Assembly: GCF_022808855.1 (NCBI RefSeq)
Contig: NZ_JAKZLF010000021.1
Location: 1 to 64,000 of the forward strand
Direction: 5' to 3'
Origin: Anaeromyxobacter soli
GTDB lineage: Bacteria > Myxococcota > Myxococcia > Myxococcales > Anaeromyxobacteraceae
DNA: 64,000 bases
The position numbers were made by a program, and so were the translations under genes. This document shows, piece after piece, positions 34,596 through 43,440 of the stretch; within the stretch, counting starts at the first letter, position 1; each line of letters opens with the position of its first letter. The notes below the pieces were generated by a model, which made no database searches, had not been told where the DNA came from, and saw only the letters and a program-made list of their open reading frames with translations.

Positions 34596-35291
34596 CTACG
34601 CGCCGGGGACGCCCGGCGCGCGGCTCCGCGGGTGACGCACGTCGGTGCCGCGGACCATGTAGACGACCATCTCGGCGAGGTTCGTCGCGTGGTCGCCGAA
34701 GCGCTCGAGGTGCTTCGCGGCGAACATGAGCGCGGTCGCGCGGCGGATGTTCTTCGAGTCCTCCATCATGCGGCCGAGCATGTCGTTGAAGATCTTGAGG
34801 TAGAGGGCGTCGATGAGCTCGTCGCTCTTCATGACCTCCTCGGCCTTCGCGACGTCTCCGGTGACGAACGCGTCGAGCGCCTTCTTGAGCTGCGCCTCGG
34901 CGAGGTCCGCGATCTTGGCGAGGTCATGGGTGGGCGCGAAGGCGGGCGCCTGGGCGAGGTCGAGCGCGCGCTCGGCGACGTTCACCGCGAGATCACCCAT
35001 CCGCTCCAGGTCCACCACGATCTTGAGCGCGGTCGTGATGAAGCGCAGGTCGGAGGCGGCCGGCTGGCGCAGGGCGAGGATGCGCCGGCACTGGCCGTCC
35101 ACGTCCACCTCCATCCGGTTGATCTCGCGGTCCCGCAGCTTCACCTGCTCGGCGAGCTCCACGTCGCGCTCGGTGACCGCGCGCACGCTCGAGACGATGG
35201 CCTGCTCGACCAGGCCCCCCATCGCGAGCAGCCGGTCGCGGAGCTCCCGGAGCTCCGCCTCGTACGTCTTGTCGGTATGGGTCGTCGCCAT
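34596..35291 (-). CDS. phoU: Phosphate regulon signalling protein PhoU
   Basis: The protein has 231 residues and two PhoU helical repeats. Metal-binding-type motifs are VVDLERMGDLAVNVAERAL in the first repeat and KHLERFGDHATNLAEMVVYMVRG in the second. PhoU links the Pst transporter to PhoR and keeps the regulon off when phosphate is plentiful. It is cytosolic. It is the last gene of the pst unit, 20 nt after pstB, and ends at the terminator-like hairpin. Confidence 0.95.
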   Translation of the reverse strand: MATTHTDKTYEAELRELRDRLLAMGGLVEQAIVSSVRAVTERDVELAEQVKLRDREINRMEVDVDGQCRRILALRQPAASDLRFITTALKIVVDLERMGDLAVNVAERALDLAQAPAFAPTHDLAKIADLAEAQLKKALDAFVTGDVAKAEEVMKSDELIDALYLKIFNDMLGRMMEDSKNIRRATALMFAAKHLERFGDHATNLAEMVVYMVRGTDVRHPRSRAPGVPGA

Positions 35292-35311
35292 GATCGTCCT
35301 CGAGGAGAAGC

Positions 35312-36094
<783 letters not shown>

Positions 36095-36095
36095 C

Positions 36096-37010
36096 TCAGT
36101 GTCCGGCGGCGGCCTTGCGGCGGGTGCGGGTGCGGATGGCGATCGCGACGAGGTTCAGGGCGAAGGTGAGCGCGAGCAGCACGAACACCGTCGCGTAGAG
36201 CAGGGGGCGCGTCGCCTCGACGTCGGGCGACTGCGTCGCGAGCACGTAGACGTGGTAGCCGAGGTGCATGAACTGCGACCACACGGAGCCGGGCAGCTCG
36301 GGGAGGAAGTAGGCGACCCCCGTGAACAGGAGGGGTGCCACCTCGCCCGCGCCGCGCGCCACGGCGAGGATCGCGCCGGTGAGGATACCCGGGAGCGCCT
36401 GGGGGAGAACGACGCGGGCGAGGGTCTGCGAGCGGGTCGCGCCGAGCGCGAGGCTCGCGTCGCGGTGCTCGCGCGGGACGGCGCGGAGCGCCTCCTCGGT
36501 CGCGACGATGACCACCGGGAGGGTCAGCACCGCGAGCGTGAGCGCGGCCCACAGGAGCGCGGGGCGCCCGTAGTGGAGCTCGCCCGGCGGGGAGAGCGCG
36601 TGGTCGAGCGCCCCGCCCACGAACTGGATGAAGAAGCCGAGGCCGAACAGGCCGAAGACGATCGACGGCACCCCGGCGAGGTTCGTGACGGCGACGCGCA
36701 CCAGCGCCGCCATGCGCGAGCTCGGCGCCGCGTACTCGTGCAGGTAGACCGCCGTGAGGACGCCGACCGGCATGACGGCGACCGTCATGATGAGCGTCAT
36801 CACCGCGGTGCCGTAGATGGCGGGGAAGATGCCGCCCGCGGTCATCCCCTCCTCCGGCGAGGAGGTGAGGAACTCCCAGCTCACCCGGCCGGCGCCCCCG
36901 CGGAACACGTCCACGAGGATCACCGCCAGCATGGCGACGACGAGCGCGGCGGCGGCCCCGGTGAGGACCGTCAGCGCGGCGCCGAGGGTCTTGCGGCTGG
37001 CGACGCTCAC
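36096..37010 (-). CDS. pstA: Phosphate ABC transporter permease PstA
   Basis: The protein has 304 residues with six membrane helices. Signature segments are [70 protein letters not shown] (EAA loop) and [10 protein letters not shown]. It forms the channel with PstC in the inner membrane. The start overlaps the pstC stop by 4 bp. Confidence 0.96.
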   Translation of the reverse strand: MSVASRKTLGAALTVLTGAAAALVVAMLAVILVDVFRGGAGRVSWEFLTSSPEEGMTAGGIFPAIYGTAVMTLIMTVAVMPVGVLTAVYLHEYAAPSSRMAALVRVAVTNLAGVPSIVFGLFGLGFFIQFVGGALDHALSPPGELHYGRPALLWAALTLAVLTLPVVIVATEEALRAVPREHRDASLALGATRSQTLARVVLPQALPGILTGAILAVARGAGEVAPLLFTGVAYFLPELPGSVWSQFMHLGYHVYVLATQSPDVEATRPLLYATVFVLLALTFALNLVAIAIRTRTRRKAAAGH

Positions 37011-38002
37011 GCGGTCCCCGCCATGCGCCGCACGAGCCGCTTCACGAACGCCGCCGCGAGCGAGTTGAGCACGAAGGTGAAGAGGAACAGCTCCACCCCG
37101 ATGAAGAACAGCACCGCGTAGTGGGTGCCCCCGAACACCACCTCGCCCATCTCCGCGGCGATGGTGGCGGGCAGCGTGCGGACCGAGTCGCCCAGGCTGA
37201 AGGTCGTCATCGCGGCGTTGCCGGAGGCCATGAGCACGATCATCGTCTCGCCGATGGAGCGGCCGAAGCCGAGCACCACCGCGGCGAGCACGCCCGGGGC
37301 CGCGGCGGGCAGCACCACCTTGAACGCCGTCTCCCAGCGGGTGGCCCCGAGCGCGAGCGACGCCTCGCGGTAGCTGCGCGGGACCGCGGTGAGCGCGTCC
37401 TCGCTGACCGTGAAGATGACCGGCACCACGGTGAGGGCGAGCGCGACCCCGGCCACCACCGCGTTCAGGCGCGAGGTGAAGCCGAACGCGTCCTGGAGGA
37501 CGCTCGCGAGGACGATGAGCGCGAAGAACCCGAGCACCACGGAGGGGATGCCGGCGAGGAGCTCGATCGTCGGCTTCAGCACCTCGCGCAGCCGCCGGGG
37601 CGCGAACTCGGAGGTGAAGAGCGCCGCCGCGACGCCCACCGGCACCGACACGAGCATGGCGACGGCCGTCACCTTGAGGGTCCCGACGAACAGCGGGACC
37701 ATCGAGTACTTCGGGATCTCGGAGACCGGCTGCCAGCTGAAGAAGGCCGGCCGCCCGGCGCGCCAGGCCTGCGGGAGGAACATGCGCGCGAGGTCCGTCT
37801 CCTCCCGGACCTCCGGCGAGGTGAAGATCGGGAGCGCCTCGCGCGCGACGAAGACGAAGATGAGGACGACGGCGGCGATGCCGGTGAGCGCGACCAGGGT
37901 GATGACCGCCTGGATCGCCGCCTCACGAAGCTGCCGCCGTCGCATCGACGGGGAGGGGCGTGCCACCGCCTCCTCCCCGGTTTCGGCAATGACCTGTTCC
38001 AC
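37007..38002 (-). CDS. pstC: Phosphate ABC transporter permease PstC
   Basis: Six membrane helices follow residue ~35. Signature segments are [55 protein letters not shown] (EAA loop) and GRSIGETMIVLMASGNAA. The frame is open to 38071, and starts at 38059 or 38071 are possible. I favour GTG 38002 because a Pho-box promoter lies at 38010-38065 inside the longer version, and this GTG sits exactly 25 nt after the repeat, as in phoB. A further GTG at 37966 has GGGGAG upstream and gives 319 residues, the size of E. coli PstC. It is separated from pstS by a stable hairpin. Confidence 0.9.
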   Translation of the reverse strand: MEQVIAETGEEAVARPSPSMRRRQLREAAIQAVITLVALTGIAAVVLIFVFVAREALPIFTSPEVREETDLARMFLPQAWRAGRPAFFSWQPVSEIPKYSMVPLFVGTLKVTAVAMLVSVPVGVAAALFTSEFAPRRLREVLKPTIELLAGIPSVVLGFFALIVLASVLQDAFGFTSRLNAVVAGVALALTVVPVIFTVSEDALTAVPRSYREASLALGATRWETAFKVVLPAAAPGVLAAVVLGFGRSIGETMIVLMASGNAAMTTFSLGDSVRTLPATIAAEMGEVVFGGTHYAVLFFIGVELFLFTFVLNSLAAAFVKRLVRRMAGTA

Positions 38003-38009
38003 GGGCGGG

Positions 38010-38065
38010 GTTTCTCGCACGGCTCGGTGACGCCCGCGTGACGGCCGCGTCGCGTCCATGTGACA
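38010..38065 (-). promoter_or_regulatory. Pho-box promoter of pstC-pstA-pstB-phoU
   Basis: GTGACG occurs at 38027 and 38038, a degenerate unit (GTCGCG) at 38049 and GTGACA at 38060, all spaced 11 bp. Read on the minus strand, the last unit CGTCAC is followed by 10 nt and then GAGAAAC (38016-38010), the same layout as at the porin and phoB promoters. PhoB binds pairs of 7-bp repeats at 11-bp spacing. This would give pstCAB-phoU its own phosphate-controlled start after the hairpin. Confidence 0.6.
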
Positions 38066-38070
38066 CGGCA

Positions 38071-38101
38071 CCGCCCGCCCGGCGTGACGCCGGGCGGGCG
38101 G
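38071..38101 (-). terminator. Perfect 14-bp hairpin between pstS and pstC
   Basis: CCGCCCGCCCGGCG (38071-38084), loop TGA, CGCCGGGCGGGCGG (38088-38101). The stem has no mismatch and starts 15 nt after the pstS stop. No T-run follows. It could terminate part of the transcripts or protect the pstS 3' end, raising PstS above the membrane subunits. Confidence 0.65.
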
Positions 38102-38116
38102 CAGGGTGCCTGTCCG

Positions 38117-38929
38117 CTACTTGACGGGGAAGTAGCCGACCTGCGTGACGATCTTCTGCCCGGCGGGGGAGAGGCAGTAGTCGATGAACGCCTTGGCCTC
38201 GCCGGAGGGCTTGCCGCGCGTGTACATGAAGAGCGGCCGGGAGAGCGGGTACTTGCCGGAGGCGACGTTCTCCGCGCTCGGCGTGTAGCCCTGGCCGTCC
38301 GCGCCGACCACCTTGACCTCCTTCACGCCCTTCGCGTACGCCGCGCCGCCGTACCCGATGCCGTTCTTCTCCTTCGCGACCGCGTTCACCACCGCGGCCG
38401 TGCCGGGCAGCGTCTGCGCGGAGGACGCGTAGTCGGCGCCCTTGAGCACGTTCTCCTTGAAGAAGACGTAGGTGCCCGACGAGTTCTCGCGCGAGTAGAG
38501 GACGATGGGCGCGTCGCTGCCGCCGACGTCCTTCCAGTTCGTCACGTCGCCCGCGTAGATCTTCGCGAGCTGCTCGATCGTGAGCTGCTGCACGGGGTTC
38601 GCGGCGTTCACGTAGATCGCGACGCCGTCCTTCGCGACGGCGGTCTCGGTGGGCAGGATGTTGTAGCGCTCCCGCACCTTGCCCTTCTCCGCGTCCTTCA
38701 TCGCGCGCGACGCGTTCGCGATGTCGGTCGTCCCGTTGATGAGGGCGGCGATGCCGACGCCCGAGCCGCCGCCCGTGACCTGGACGCGCTTGCCGGTGTT
38801 CTGCTTCATGTACTCCTCGGCCCAGCGCTGGGCGAGGATGACCATCGTGTCGGAGCCCTTCACGGTCACGGCGGCGCTGGCGAGGGCCGGCGCGATGGCC
38901 GCGACGAGGGCGATGAGCGTGCGCTTCAT
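38117..38929 (-). CDS. pstS: Periplasmic phosphate-binding protein PstS
   Basis: The protein has 270 residues, the short PstS type. A signal peptide (MKRTLIALVAAIAPALASA) is followed by VTVKGSDTMVILAQRWAEEYMK and the phosphate-binding GGGSGVGIAALINGTTDIANASRAMK. SRENSSGTYVFFKENVL supplies further phosphate ligands. It captures phosphate in the periplasm for PstCAB. It starts 27 nt after the porin stop, so it is transcribed with the porin from the promoter at 40233-40277. Confidence 0.95.
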   Translation of the reverse strand: MKRTLIALVAAIAPALASAAVTVKGSDTMVILAQRWAEEYMKQNTGKRVQVTGGGSGVGIAALINGTTDIANASRAMKDAEKGKVRERYNILPTETAVAKDGVAIYVNAANPVQQLTIEQLAKIYAGDVTNWKDVGGSDAPIVLYSRENSSGTYVFFKENVLKGADYASSAQTLPGTAAVVNAVAKEKNGIGYGGAAYAKGVKEVKVVGADGQGYTPSAENVASGKYPLSRPLFMYTRGKPSGEAKAFIDYCLSPAGQKIVTQVGYFPVK

Positions 38930-38956
38930 TCGTGTCTTCTCCTGTTCCCTGGGTGA

Positions 38957-40183
38957 CTAGAACTTGGCCTGCGCCTGGACGATGAACTGGTCGCGCTTGG
39001 GGTCGGACGAAACGCCCGGGGCCCGGTCGCCGTTCATCGGGTGCGCCCAGGCGAGGGAGATCTTCCCGCCCTCGCCCACGAAGGTGTGCACGGCCGCCTG
39101 GATCTCGCGGGCGGTCTTCACGTTCGTGCCGGTGAGCGGGAGCGTGTTGTCCGCCGTGAACTCCTCGTAGCGGAACGCGACCTGGTGGTAGCGCCCCACG
39201 TTCTGGGTGGCGAGCCCGTACCAGCCGTGACCCGTCTTGCCGAGCTTGTCGCCCGCGCCGCCGTTCTTGTCGCTGATGGTCGTGCGGCCCCAGATGTACT
39301 CACCCTTGAGCGCGGTGCCGCCCACGGGGAGGAGATCGAGGTAGAGCTGCGCGTCGGCGCCGAGGCGGTAGCGGTCGTACTCGGGGTCGTCGGAGGCGAC
39401 GTAGTTCACGGTCTTGCCGTACCAGCCCGACACGCCGCCGGTGAGCATCCCGAGGTCGACGCCGAGGCGGCCGATCACGTCCTTGCGCTGGTCGTTGTCG
39501 TAGCCCGCCTGCTTCGCGTCGACGCCGTCGCCGTTGAAGAGGCCGACCTTGAAGTTGAGCGGCCCGTACACGCCCTTCAGGGCGACGCCGAGGTCGTACT
39601 CACCGGCGAGGTAGGCGCGGACGACCGCGGAGCGCTCGAGGAGGTCGAGATCCGACGAGGAGCGGACGCCGACCTCGTAGCCGAAGGGGAAGAGCTGGAG
39701 GCCCGCGTCGATGGCGAAGCCCTGCCACGGCAGCTTGATGGACGCGAACGCCTCCTTCGCCGAGACGCCGGCGGGGGTCGCGTCGAGCTGGAGGACGAAC
39801 TGCGACCAGTCCGCGTCGTAAGCCGCCTTGAGGCGGCCGCGGCGGATGAAGAACCCCTGCTGCGCCGGGGCGCTCTCGGGCGTCGTGTTGAAGTCGGCGG
39901 CGGTGCTCTCCTGCCAGGCGTAGCGGCCCTGGACGTAGCCGGAGAACTTGAGCTTCTTGAGGCTCGCCACGTCGGTCTTCGTCTCCGCGTACTGCTCCGC
40001 GAGGGAGTCGACCTTGCCCTGGATGGCGGAGCCGTCGAACGGAGTCTCTTCCTGCCCGCCCTGAGCGGCGGCGGGGGCCTGCTGCTCGGCGGGGACCTGC
40101 TGGGGCGCGGCGGCGGCCTCCTGCGCGCGCGCGAGCGCGGGGCAGAGCGCGAGCACGGCGAGGACGGCGGTGAGGCGGTTCAT
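38957..40183 (-). CDS. Phosphate-selective outer-membrane porin (OprO/OprP type)
   Basis: The protein has 408 residues. A signal peptide (MNRLTAVLAVLALCPALARA) is followed by a disordered Gln/Pro region, a short coiled coil (KVDSLAEQYAETKTDVASLKKLK) as in trimeric porins, and amphipathic beta strands (KFSGYVQGRYAWQE, FFIRRGRLKAAYDADWSQFVLQLDATP). The last residue is Phe, as in BAM substrates. The coiled coil and porin O/P start match OprP-like proteins. Position in the pho unit and its Pho-box promoter support phosphate uptake across the outer membrane. Confidence 0.9.
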   Translation of the reverse strand: MNRLTAVLAVLALCPALARAQEAAAAPQQVPAEQQAPAAAQGGQEETPFDGSAIQGKVDSLAEQYAETKTDVASLKKLKFSGYVQGRYAWQESTAADFNTTPESAPAQQGFFIRRGRLKAAYDADWSQFVLQLDATPAGVSAKEAFASIKLPWQGFAIDAGLQLFPFGYEVGVRSSSDLDLLERSAVVRAYLAGEYDLGVALKGVYGPLNFKVGLFNGDGVDAKQAGYDNDQRKDVIGRLGVDLGMLTGGVSGWYGKTVNYVASDDPEYDRYRLGADAQLYLDLLPVGGTALKGEYIWGRTTISDKNGGAGDKLGKTGHGWYGLATQNVGRYHQVAFRYEEFTADNTLPLTGTNVKTAREIQAAVHTFVGEGGKISLAWAHPMNGDRAPGVSSDPKRDQFIVQAQAKF

Positions 40184-40232
40184 GAGGTGTCGGACCCTTT
40201 CGTGAGGTCGAGCGAAGGCTCGGTCCGGGCAC

Positions 40233-40277
40233 GTTTCTAGGGGCCGGCGATGACGCGCCCACGGCGGCGGCGTGACG
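40233..40277 (-). promoter_or_regulatory. Pho-box promoter of porin-pstS
   Basis: ATGACG (40250) and GTGACG (40272) are 22 bp, or two 11-bp turns, apart, with degenerate units at 40261 and 40283. On the minus strand CGTCAT is followed by 10 nt and TAGAAAC (40239-40233). Transcription would start near 40226, a leader of about 43 nt. The rest of the 159-bp gap between the porin and phoR shows nothing else. Confidence 0.55.
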
Positions 40278-40342
40278 AAACGGCGAACTCGGCAGCGGCG
40301 CCGGCCCGGACGGGAAGGACGGGCGACCGGAGGCGACGGAGC

Positions 40343-41476
40343 TCAGGCGGCGGGGAGCCGCACCCAGAACCGCGAGCCGCTCGCGCCGCTCTCGACGCCG
40401 ACCTCGCCGCCCATCCCCTGCACGAGGTGCTTCACGATGGCGAGGCCGAGGCCGGTGCCGCCGTGGTCGCGCGCGCGGCCCGGGTCGATGCGGTAGAAGC
40501 GCTCGAAGAGCCGCGGCAGGTGATGGCGGTCGATGCCCGGGCCGGTGTCCGTCACCGACAGCACCCACCCGTCCCCCTCGCGCTCGGCGCCGACGGTCAC
40601 GCCGCCCTCCGCCGTGTACTTCACGGCGTTCTCGACGAGGTTCACGAGCACCTGCTCGAGCGCGCGCGCGTCCGCCCGCACCCGCGCCTCCTCCGGCACC
40701 TCGGCGGCGAGCCGGAGGCCCTTCCCGCGCGCGGCCGCCGCGACGAGGTCCACGGCCTGCGCCGTCACGTGCGCCGCGTCGACGGGCGCGAGCTCGAACG
40801 ACCACTGCCGCGACTCGATGCGCGAGAGGTCGAGCAGGTCCTGGGTGAGCCGCGACAGCCGCTCCGCGTGCCGCGCCACGATGCCCACGAACTCGCGCGC
40901 GGCGGCGGGATCCTCGAGCGCGCCGGCGAGCAGCGTCTCCGCCGCGGCGCGGATGGCCGCCACCGGGGTGCGGAGCTCGTGGCTCGCGTTCGCCACGAAG
41001 TCGCGCCGGGTCGCGGCCGCGCGCTTCGCCTCGGTGACGTCGCGGAGCAGGAGGAGCACCTCGCCGCGGAGGAGCGGCGCGAGGTGGACGAGCCAGGTGC
41101 GGCGGCCGAGCTGCAGCTCGAGCTTGCGCGCGGTGCCCTCGAGGGCGCGCTTCACCGCCTCGGACAGCTCCGCGCTCCGCGTGATCTCGAGCGGCGTGAG
41201 CCCGGCGGCGCGCCCGCTCGCGGCGAGCGTGTCGAAGGCGGCGTTGGAGACGCGCACCCAGCCGTCGCGCGACACGAGCGCGGCGGCGTCGGGGAGCGCC
41301 GCGAGGAGCTCCTGCTCGGTCGCGTCCGGGTGGAGCGCACCGCCCCGGCGCGGCGCGCGCGCGGCGAGGAGCTCCGCGAGCTCGCGCACGTCGCGGCCCA
41401 GATCCGCCGGCGGCCCCCCCGCGAGCTCGGCGCGCAGCGCGCGGATGGCGGCGTTCAGGGGGGTGCGGCCGAGCAC
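40343..41476 (-). CDS. phoR: Phosphate regulon sensor kinase PhoR (no membrane segment)
   Basis: The protein has 377 residues. A helical N-terminus leads to a PAS-like domain (~60-150, LPDAAALVSRDGWVRVSNAAFDTL, LLLLRDVTEAKR). The HisKA domain carries His166 in NASHELRTPVAAIRAAAETLL. The ATPase domain has NLVENAVKYTAEGG, DTGPGI, FERFYRIDPGRAR and GTGLGLAIVKHLV. Unlike E. coli PhoR it has no transmembrane helices, so it must contact PhoU-Pst as a soluble or peripheral protein. It starts 3 nt after the phoB stop. Confidence 0.92.
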   Translation of the reverse strand: MLGRTPLNAAIRALRAELAGGPPADLGRDVRELAELLAARAPRRGGALHPDATEQELLAALPDAAALVSRDGWVRVSNAAFDTLAASGRAAGLTPLEITRSAELSEAVKRALEGTARKLELQLGRRTWLVHLAPLLRGEVLLLLRDVTEAKRAAATRRDFVANASHELRTPVAAIRAAAETLLAGALEDPAAAREFVGIVARHAERLSRLTQDLLDLSRIESRQWSFELAPVDAAHVTAQAVDLVAAAARGKGLRLAAEVPEEARVRADARALEQVLVNLVENAVKYTAEGGVTVGAEREGDGWVLSVTDTGPGIDRHHLPRLFERFYRIDPGRARDHGGTGLGLAIVKHLVQGMGGEVGVESGASGSRFWVRLPAA

Positions 41477-41479
41477 GCG

Positions 41480-42175
41480 CTAGCCTTTCTCGTCGGGGTC
41501 GATCAGCCGGTAGCCGATCCCCCTCACCGTCTCCAGCAGATCCCTGCCCGATCCCAGCTTCTCGCGCAGCCGCTTCACGTGCGTGTCGACGGTGCGCGTC
41601 TCGACCTCCGACGACATCTCCCAGACGTCCTCGAGGAGCTGCTCGCGCGACTGGACGCGGCCGAGCCGCGCCATGAACGTCGTGAGGAGCCTGAACTCGA
41701 GGGGCGTGAGCTGCACCTCCGCGCCGTCCACGAAGGCGCGGTGCGCGTCCACGTCCACGCGGATGGGCCCGACCGACTCGGGAGGCCGCTCCGCCGAGCG
41801 CCCCCCGCCGGCGCGGCGCGCGACGGCCTTGAGGCGCAGCACGAGCTCGCGCACGCTGAACGGCTTCGTCACGTAGTCGTCGGCGCCGACCTCGAAGCCG
41901 ACCACGCGGTCGAGCTCGTCCCCCTTGGCCGTGAGCATCACCACCGGGACGTGCCGCGTGCGGGGGTCCGCCTTGATCTGCCGGCACACCTCGGTACCCG
42001 ACACGTCGGGCAACATGAGGTCGAGGAGGACGATGTCCGGAACCCTGCGCCTGAGCTGGATCAGCGCCTGCTCGCCCGTGGTGGCGAGGAGGGTCTCGAA
42101 CCCGGCGGCTCGCAGGTTGAAGTCCAGGAGCGAGAGGAGATCCCGCTCGTCGTCGACCAGAAGTACGGACGTCAC
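41480..42175 (-). CDS. phoB: Phosphate regulon response regulator PhoB
   Basis: The protein has 231 residues from a GTG. The receiver has VLLVDDERDLL, phosphoacceptor Asp52 in IVLLDLMLPD, and MLTAKGDE plus VTKPFSVREL. The OmpR-type winged helix (LTPLEFRLLTTFMARLGRVQSREQLLEDVW, RTVDTHVKRLREKLG, IRGIGYRL) follows. It binds Pho boxes when phosphorylated by PhoR. The Pho box at 42183-42239 predicts autoregulation; the expected start of transcription is within ~3 nt of the GTG, so the mRNA may be leaderless. Confidence 0.96.
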   Translation of the reverse strand: MTSVLLVDDERDLLSLLDFNLRAAGFETLLATTGEQALIQLRRRVPDIVLLDLMLPDVSGTEVCRQIKADPRTRHVPVVMLTAKGDELDRVVGFEVGADDYVTKPFSVRELVLRLKAVARRAGGGRSAERPPESVGPIRVDVDAHRAFVDGAEVQLTPLEFRLLTTFMARLGRVQSREQLLEDVWEMSSEVETRTVDTHVKRLREKLGSGRDLLETVRGIGYRLIDPDEKG

Positions 42176-42182
42176 GGGACGA

Positions 42183-42239
42183 GCTTAACGCACGCTGCTG
42201 TGACAGGCTGATGACCGCCATGCGACGGAACGGTGAACG
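42183..42239 (-). promoter_or_regulatory. Pho-box promoter of phoB-phoR
   Basis: Four units spaced exactly 11 bp: GTGACAG (42200), ATGACCG (42211), GCGACGG (42222) and GTGAACG (42233). Read on the minus strand, TGTCAC is followed by 10 nt and GTTAAGC (42189-42183), the -10-like element. This is the clearest of the three Pho promoters in the window and resembles the E. coli CTGTCAT tandem. Confidence 0.7.
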
Positions 42240-42291
42240 GCCCAGGGCGGGTCCCCGCGCGGGGCGCGGCTCGCGGTACGATGGCGCGCGC

Positions 42292-43386
42292 ATGCGACGC
42301 CTCGCGCTCTCCGCCTCGCTCGCGCTCGCGCTCGGCTGCGCGTCCGCCCCCGTCGCGGAGCCCGCGACGCTCACGCCGAACGGTGCGATGCTCCGCGGCG
42401 CGGAGCTCGCGCGCGCGCGGTGCCTCCTCGTCGCGCCGTTCGAGAACGCCTCCGACGTCGCGCTCGCCGCGGAAGCCGCCACCTCGGCGCTCCTCTCCGG
42501 GGTCGATCCCTCGCGGGCGCGCGTGTTCCCCATCCCCGAGCTGCGCGCGGTCTTCCGCGACACTCCGCTCGAGCTGCCCGCCGGGATCGCCCCGAGCCTC
42601 GCGCTCGAGCTCGCGGAGCTCGTGGGCGCCGACGCGGCGGTGTACGGCACCGTCGAGGGCGGGGGAAAGGGCGAGGACGCCCCCCTGCTCGTGTCGGTGC
42701 GCGTCGCCGTCACCGGAGCGCACCGCCTGCTGTTCGCGCGGAACGCGGTGGTCCACGCCGCGCCCGGCGAGTCGCCGGAGGAGGCCGTCCGGCGCACGGT
42801 GGACGAGCTCGCCCGCCCGATGCTCGCCAGGATCGGCGACCCCGGCCGCAAGCAGTGCTTCGATCCGGCGCGCACGCAGGCGCTCCGGCGCTTCGCCCTC
42901 GCGGAGCCGCGCCAGGGCGCCCGGCCCGACCCGCAGCCCGCGGTGGTGCCGGCGGTCGCGGAGGCGAAGGCGCCCGCGCCCGCCGCGCCGGCCTCCGAGG
43001 TGCAGCCGCGGACGCCGCGCCAGGCGGAGTGGGCCCGGAGGCTCGCGGCCGGCGAGCGGGTGGTCGTCGAGGACGTCGCGTTCTCCGGCCGCACGGCCGA
43101 GCTGCTCCGCGACGGCGGCCTCGCCGACCTCGCGATCGCGCTCGGCGCCTCGCCGGGCGTCCCGGTCCGCGTCGAGGCGTTCGTGGACGCGACCGACGAT
43201 CGCGCCGGCGACGTGGAGCTCTCGAGCGCGATGGCGCGCGCGGCGGGCGAGCGGCTCCTGCAGCTCGGCCTCTCCCGCGCGCGGGTGAGCTGGGTCGGAC
43301 GAGGCGGCGAGAGCCCGCTCCTCCCCAACTTCACGGCGCGCGGCCGCGCCGCCAACCGCCGCGTCGAGGTGGCCGCGGGGCGCTAG
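42292..43386 (+). CDS. OmpA-like C-terminal domain lipoprotein
   Basis: The protein has 364 residues. MRRLALSASLALALGCAS ends in a lipobox (ALGC). Residues ~40-190 include ARCLLVAPFENASDVALAAEAATSALLSG and VGADAAVYGTVEGG, like the nucleotide-independent CsgG/TolB-N fold of envelope lipoproteins. After a Pro/Ala linker, residues ~260-364 resemble an OmpA domain (RVEAFVDATDDRAGDVELSSAMARAAGERLLQLGL, GRAANRRVEV), which binds peptidoglycan. It probably tethers an outer-membrane-linked lipoprotein to the wall. It is transcribed divergently from phoB. Confidence 0.7.
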   Translation: MRRLALSASLALALGCASAPVAEPATLTPNGAMLRGAELARARCLLVAPFENASDVALAAEAATSALLSGVDPSRARVFPIPELRAVFRDTPLELPAGIAPSLALELAELVGADAAVYGTVEGGGKGEDAPLLVSVRVAVTGAHRLLFARNAVVHAAPGESPEEAVRRTVDELARPMLARIGDPGRKQCFDPARTQALRRFALAEPRQGARPDPQPAVVPAVAEAKAPAPAAPASEVQPRTPRQAEWARRLAAGERVVVEDVAFSGRTAELLRDGGLADLAIALGASPGVPVRVEAFVDATDDRAGDVELSSAMARAAGERLLQLGLSRARVSWVGRGGESPLLPNFTARGRAANRRVEVAAGR

Positions 43387-43398
43387 GCTCCCGCCCGC

Positions 43399-43428
43399 TT
43401 GACACGGCGCCCCGGCGCCGGGATTGAA
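43399..43428 (+). promoter_or_regulatory. Possible promoter of the diguanylate cyclase gene
   Basis: A consensus TTGACA (43399-43404) lies 18 bp before ATTGAA (43423-43428), just 13 nt upstream of the chosen GTG at 43441. The TTG itself is in frame, but its role as a -35 box is more likely. Confidence 0.4.
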
Positions 43429-43440
43429 CGGACACCGCGC

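Noticed and set aside
39600-43355. A 1251-codon open frame on the minus strand across the porin, phoR and phoB
   Set aside because: It is out of frame with all three clear genes and consists of Arg/Ala/Ser-rich sequence without motifs.
43399-43401. TTG start for the diguanylate cyclase
   Set aside because: It coincides with a consensus TTGACA and adds 14 unconserved residues; GTG 43441 is more likely.
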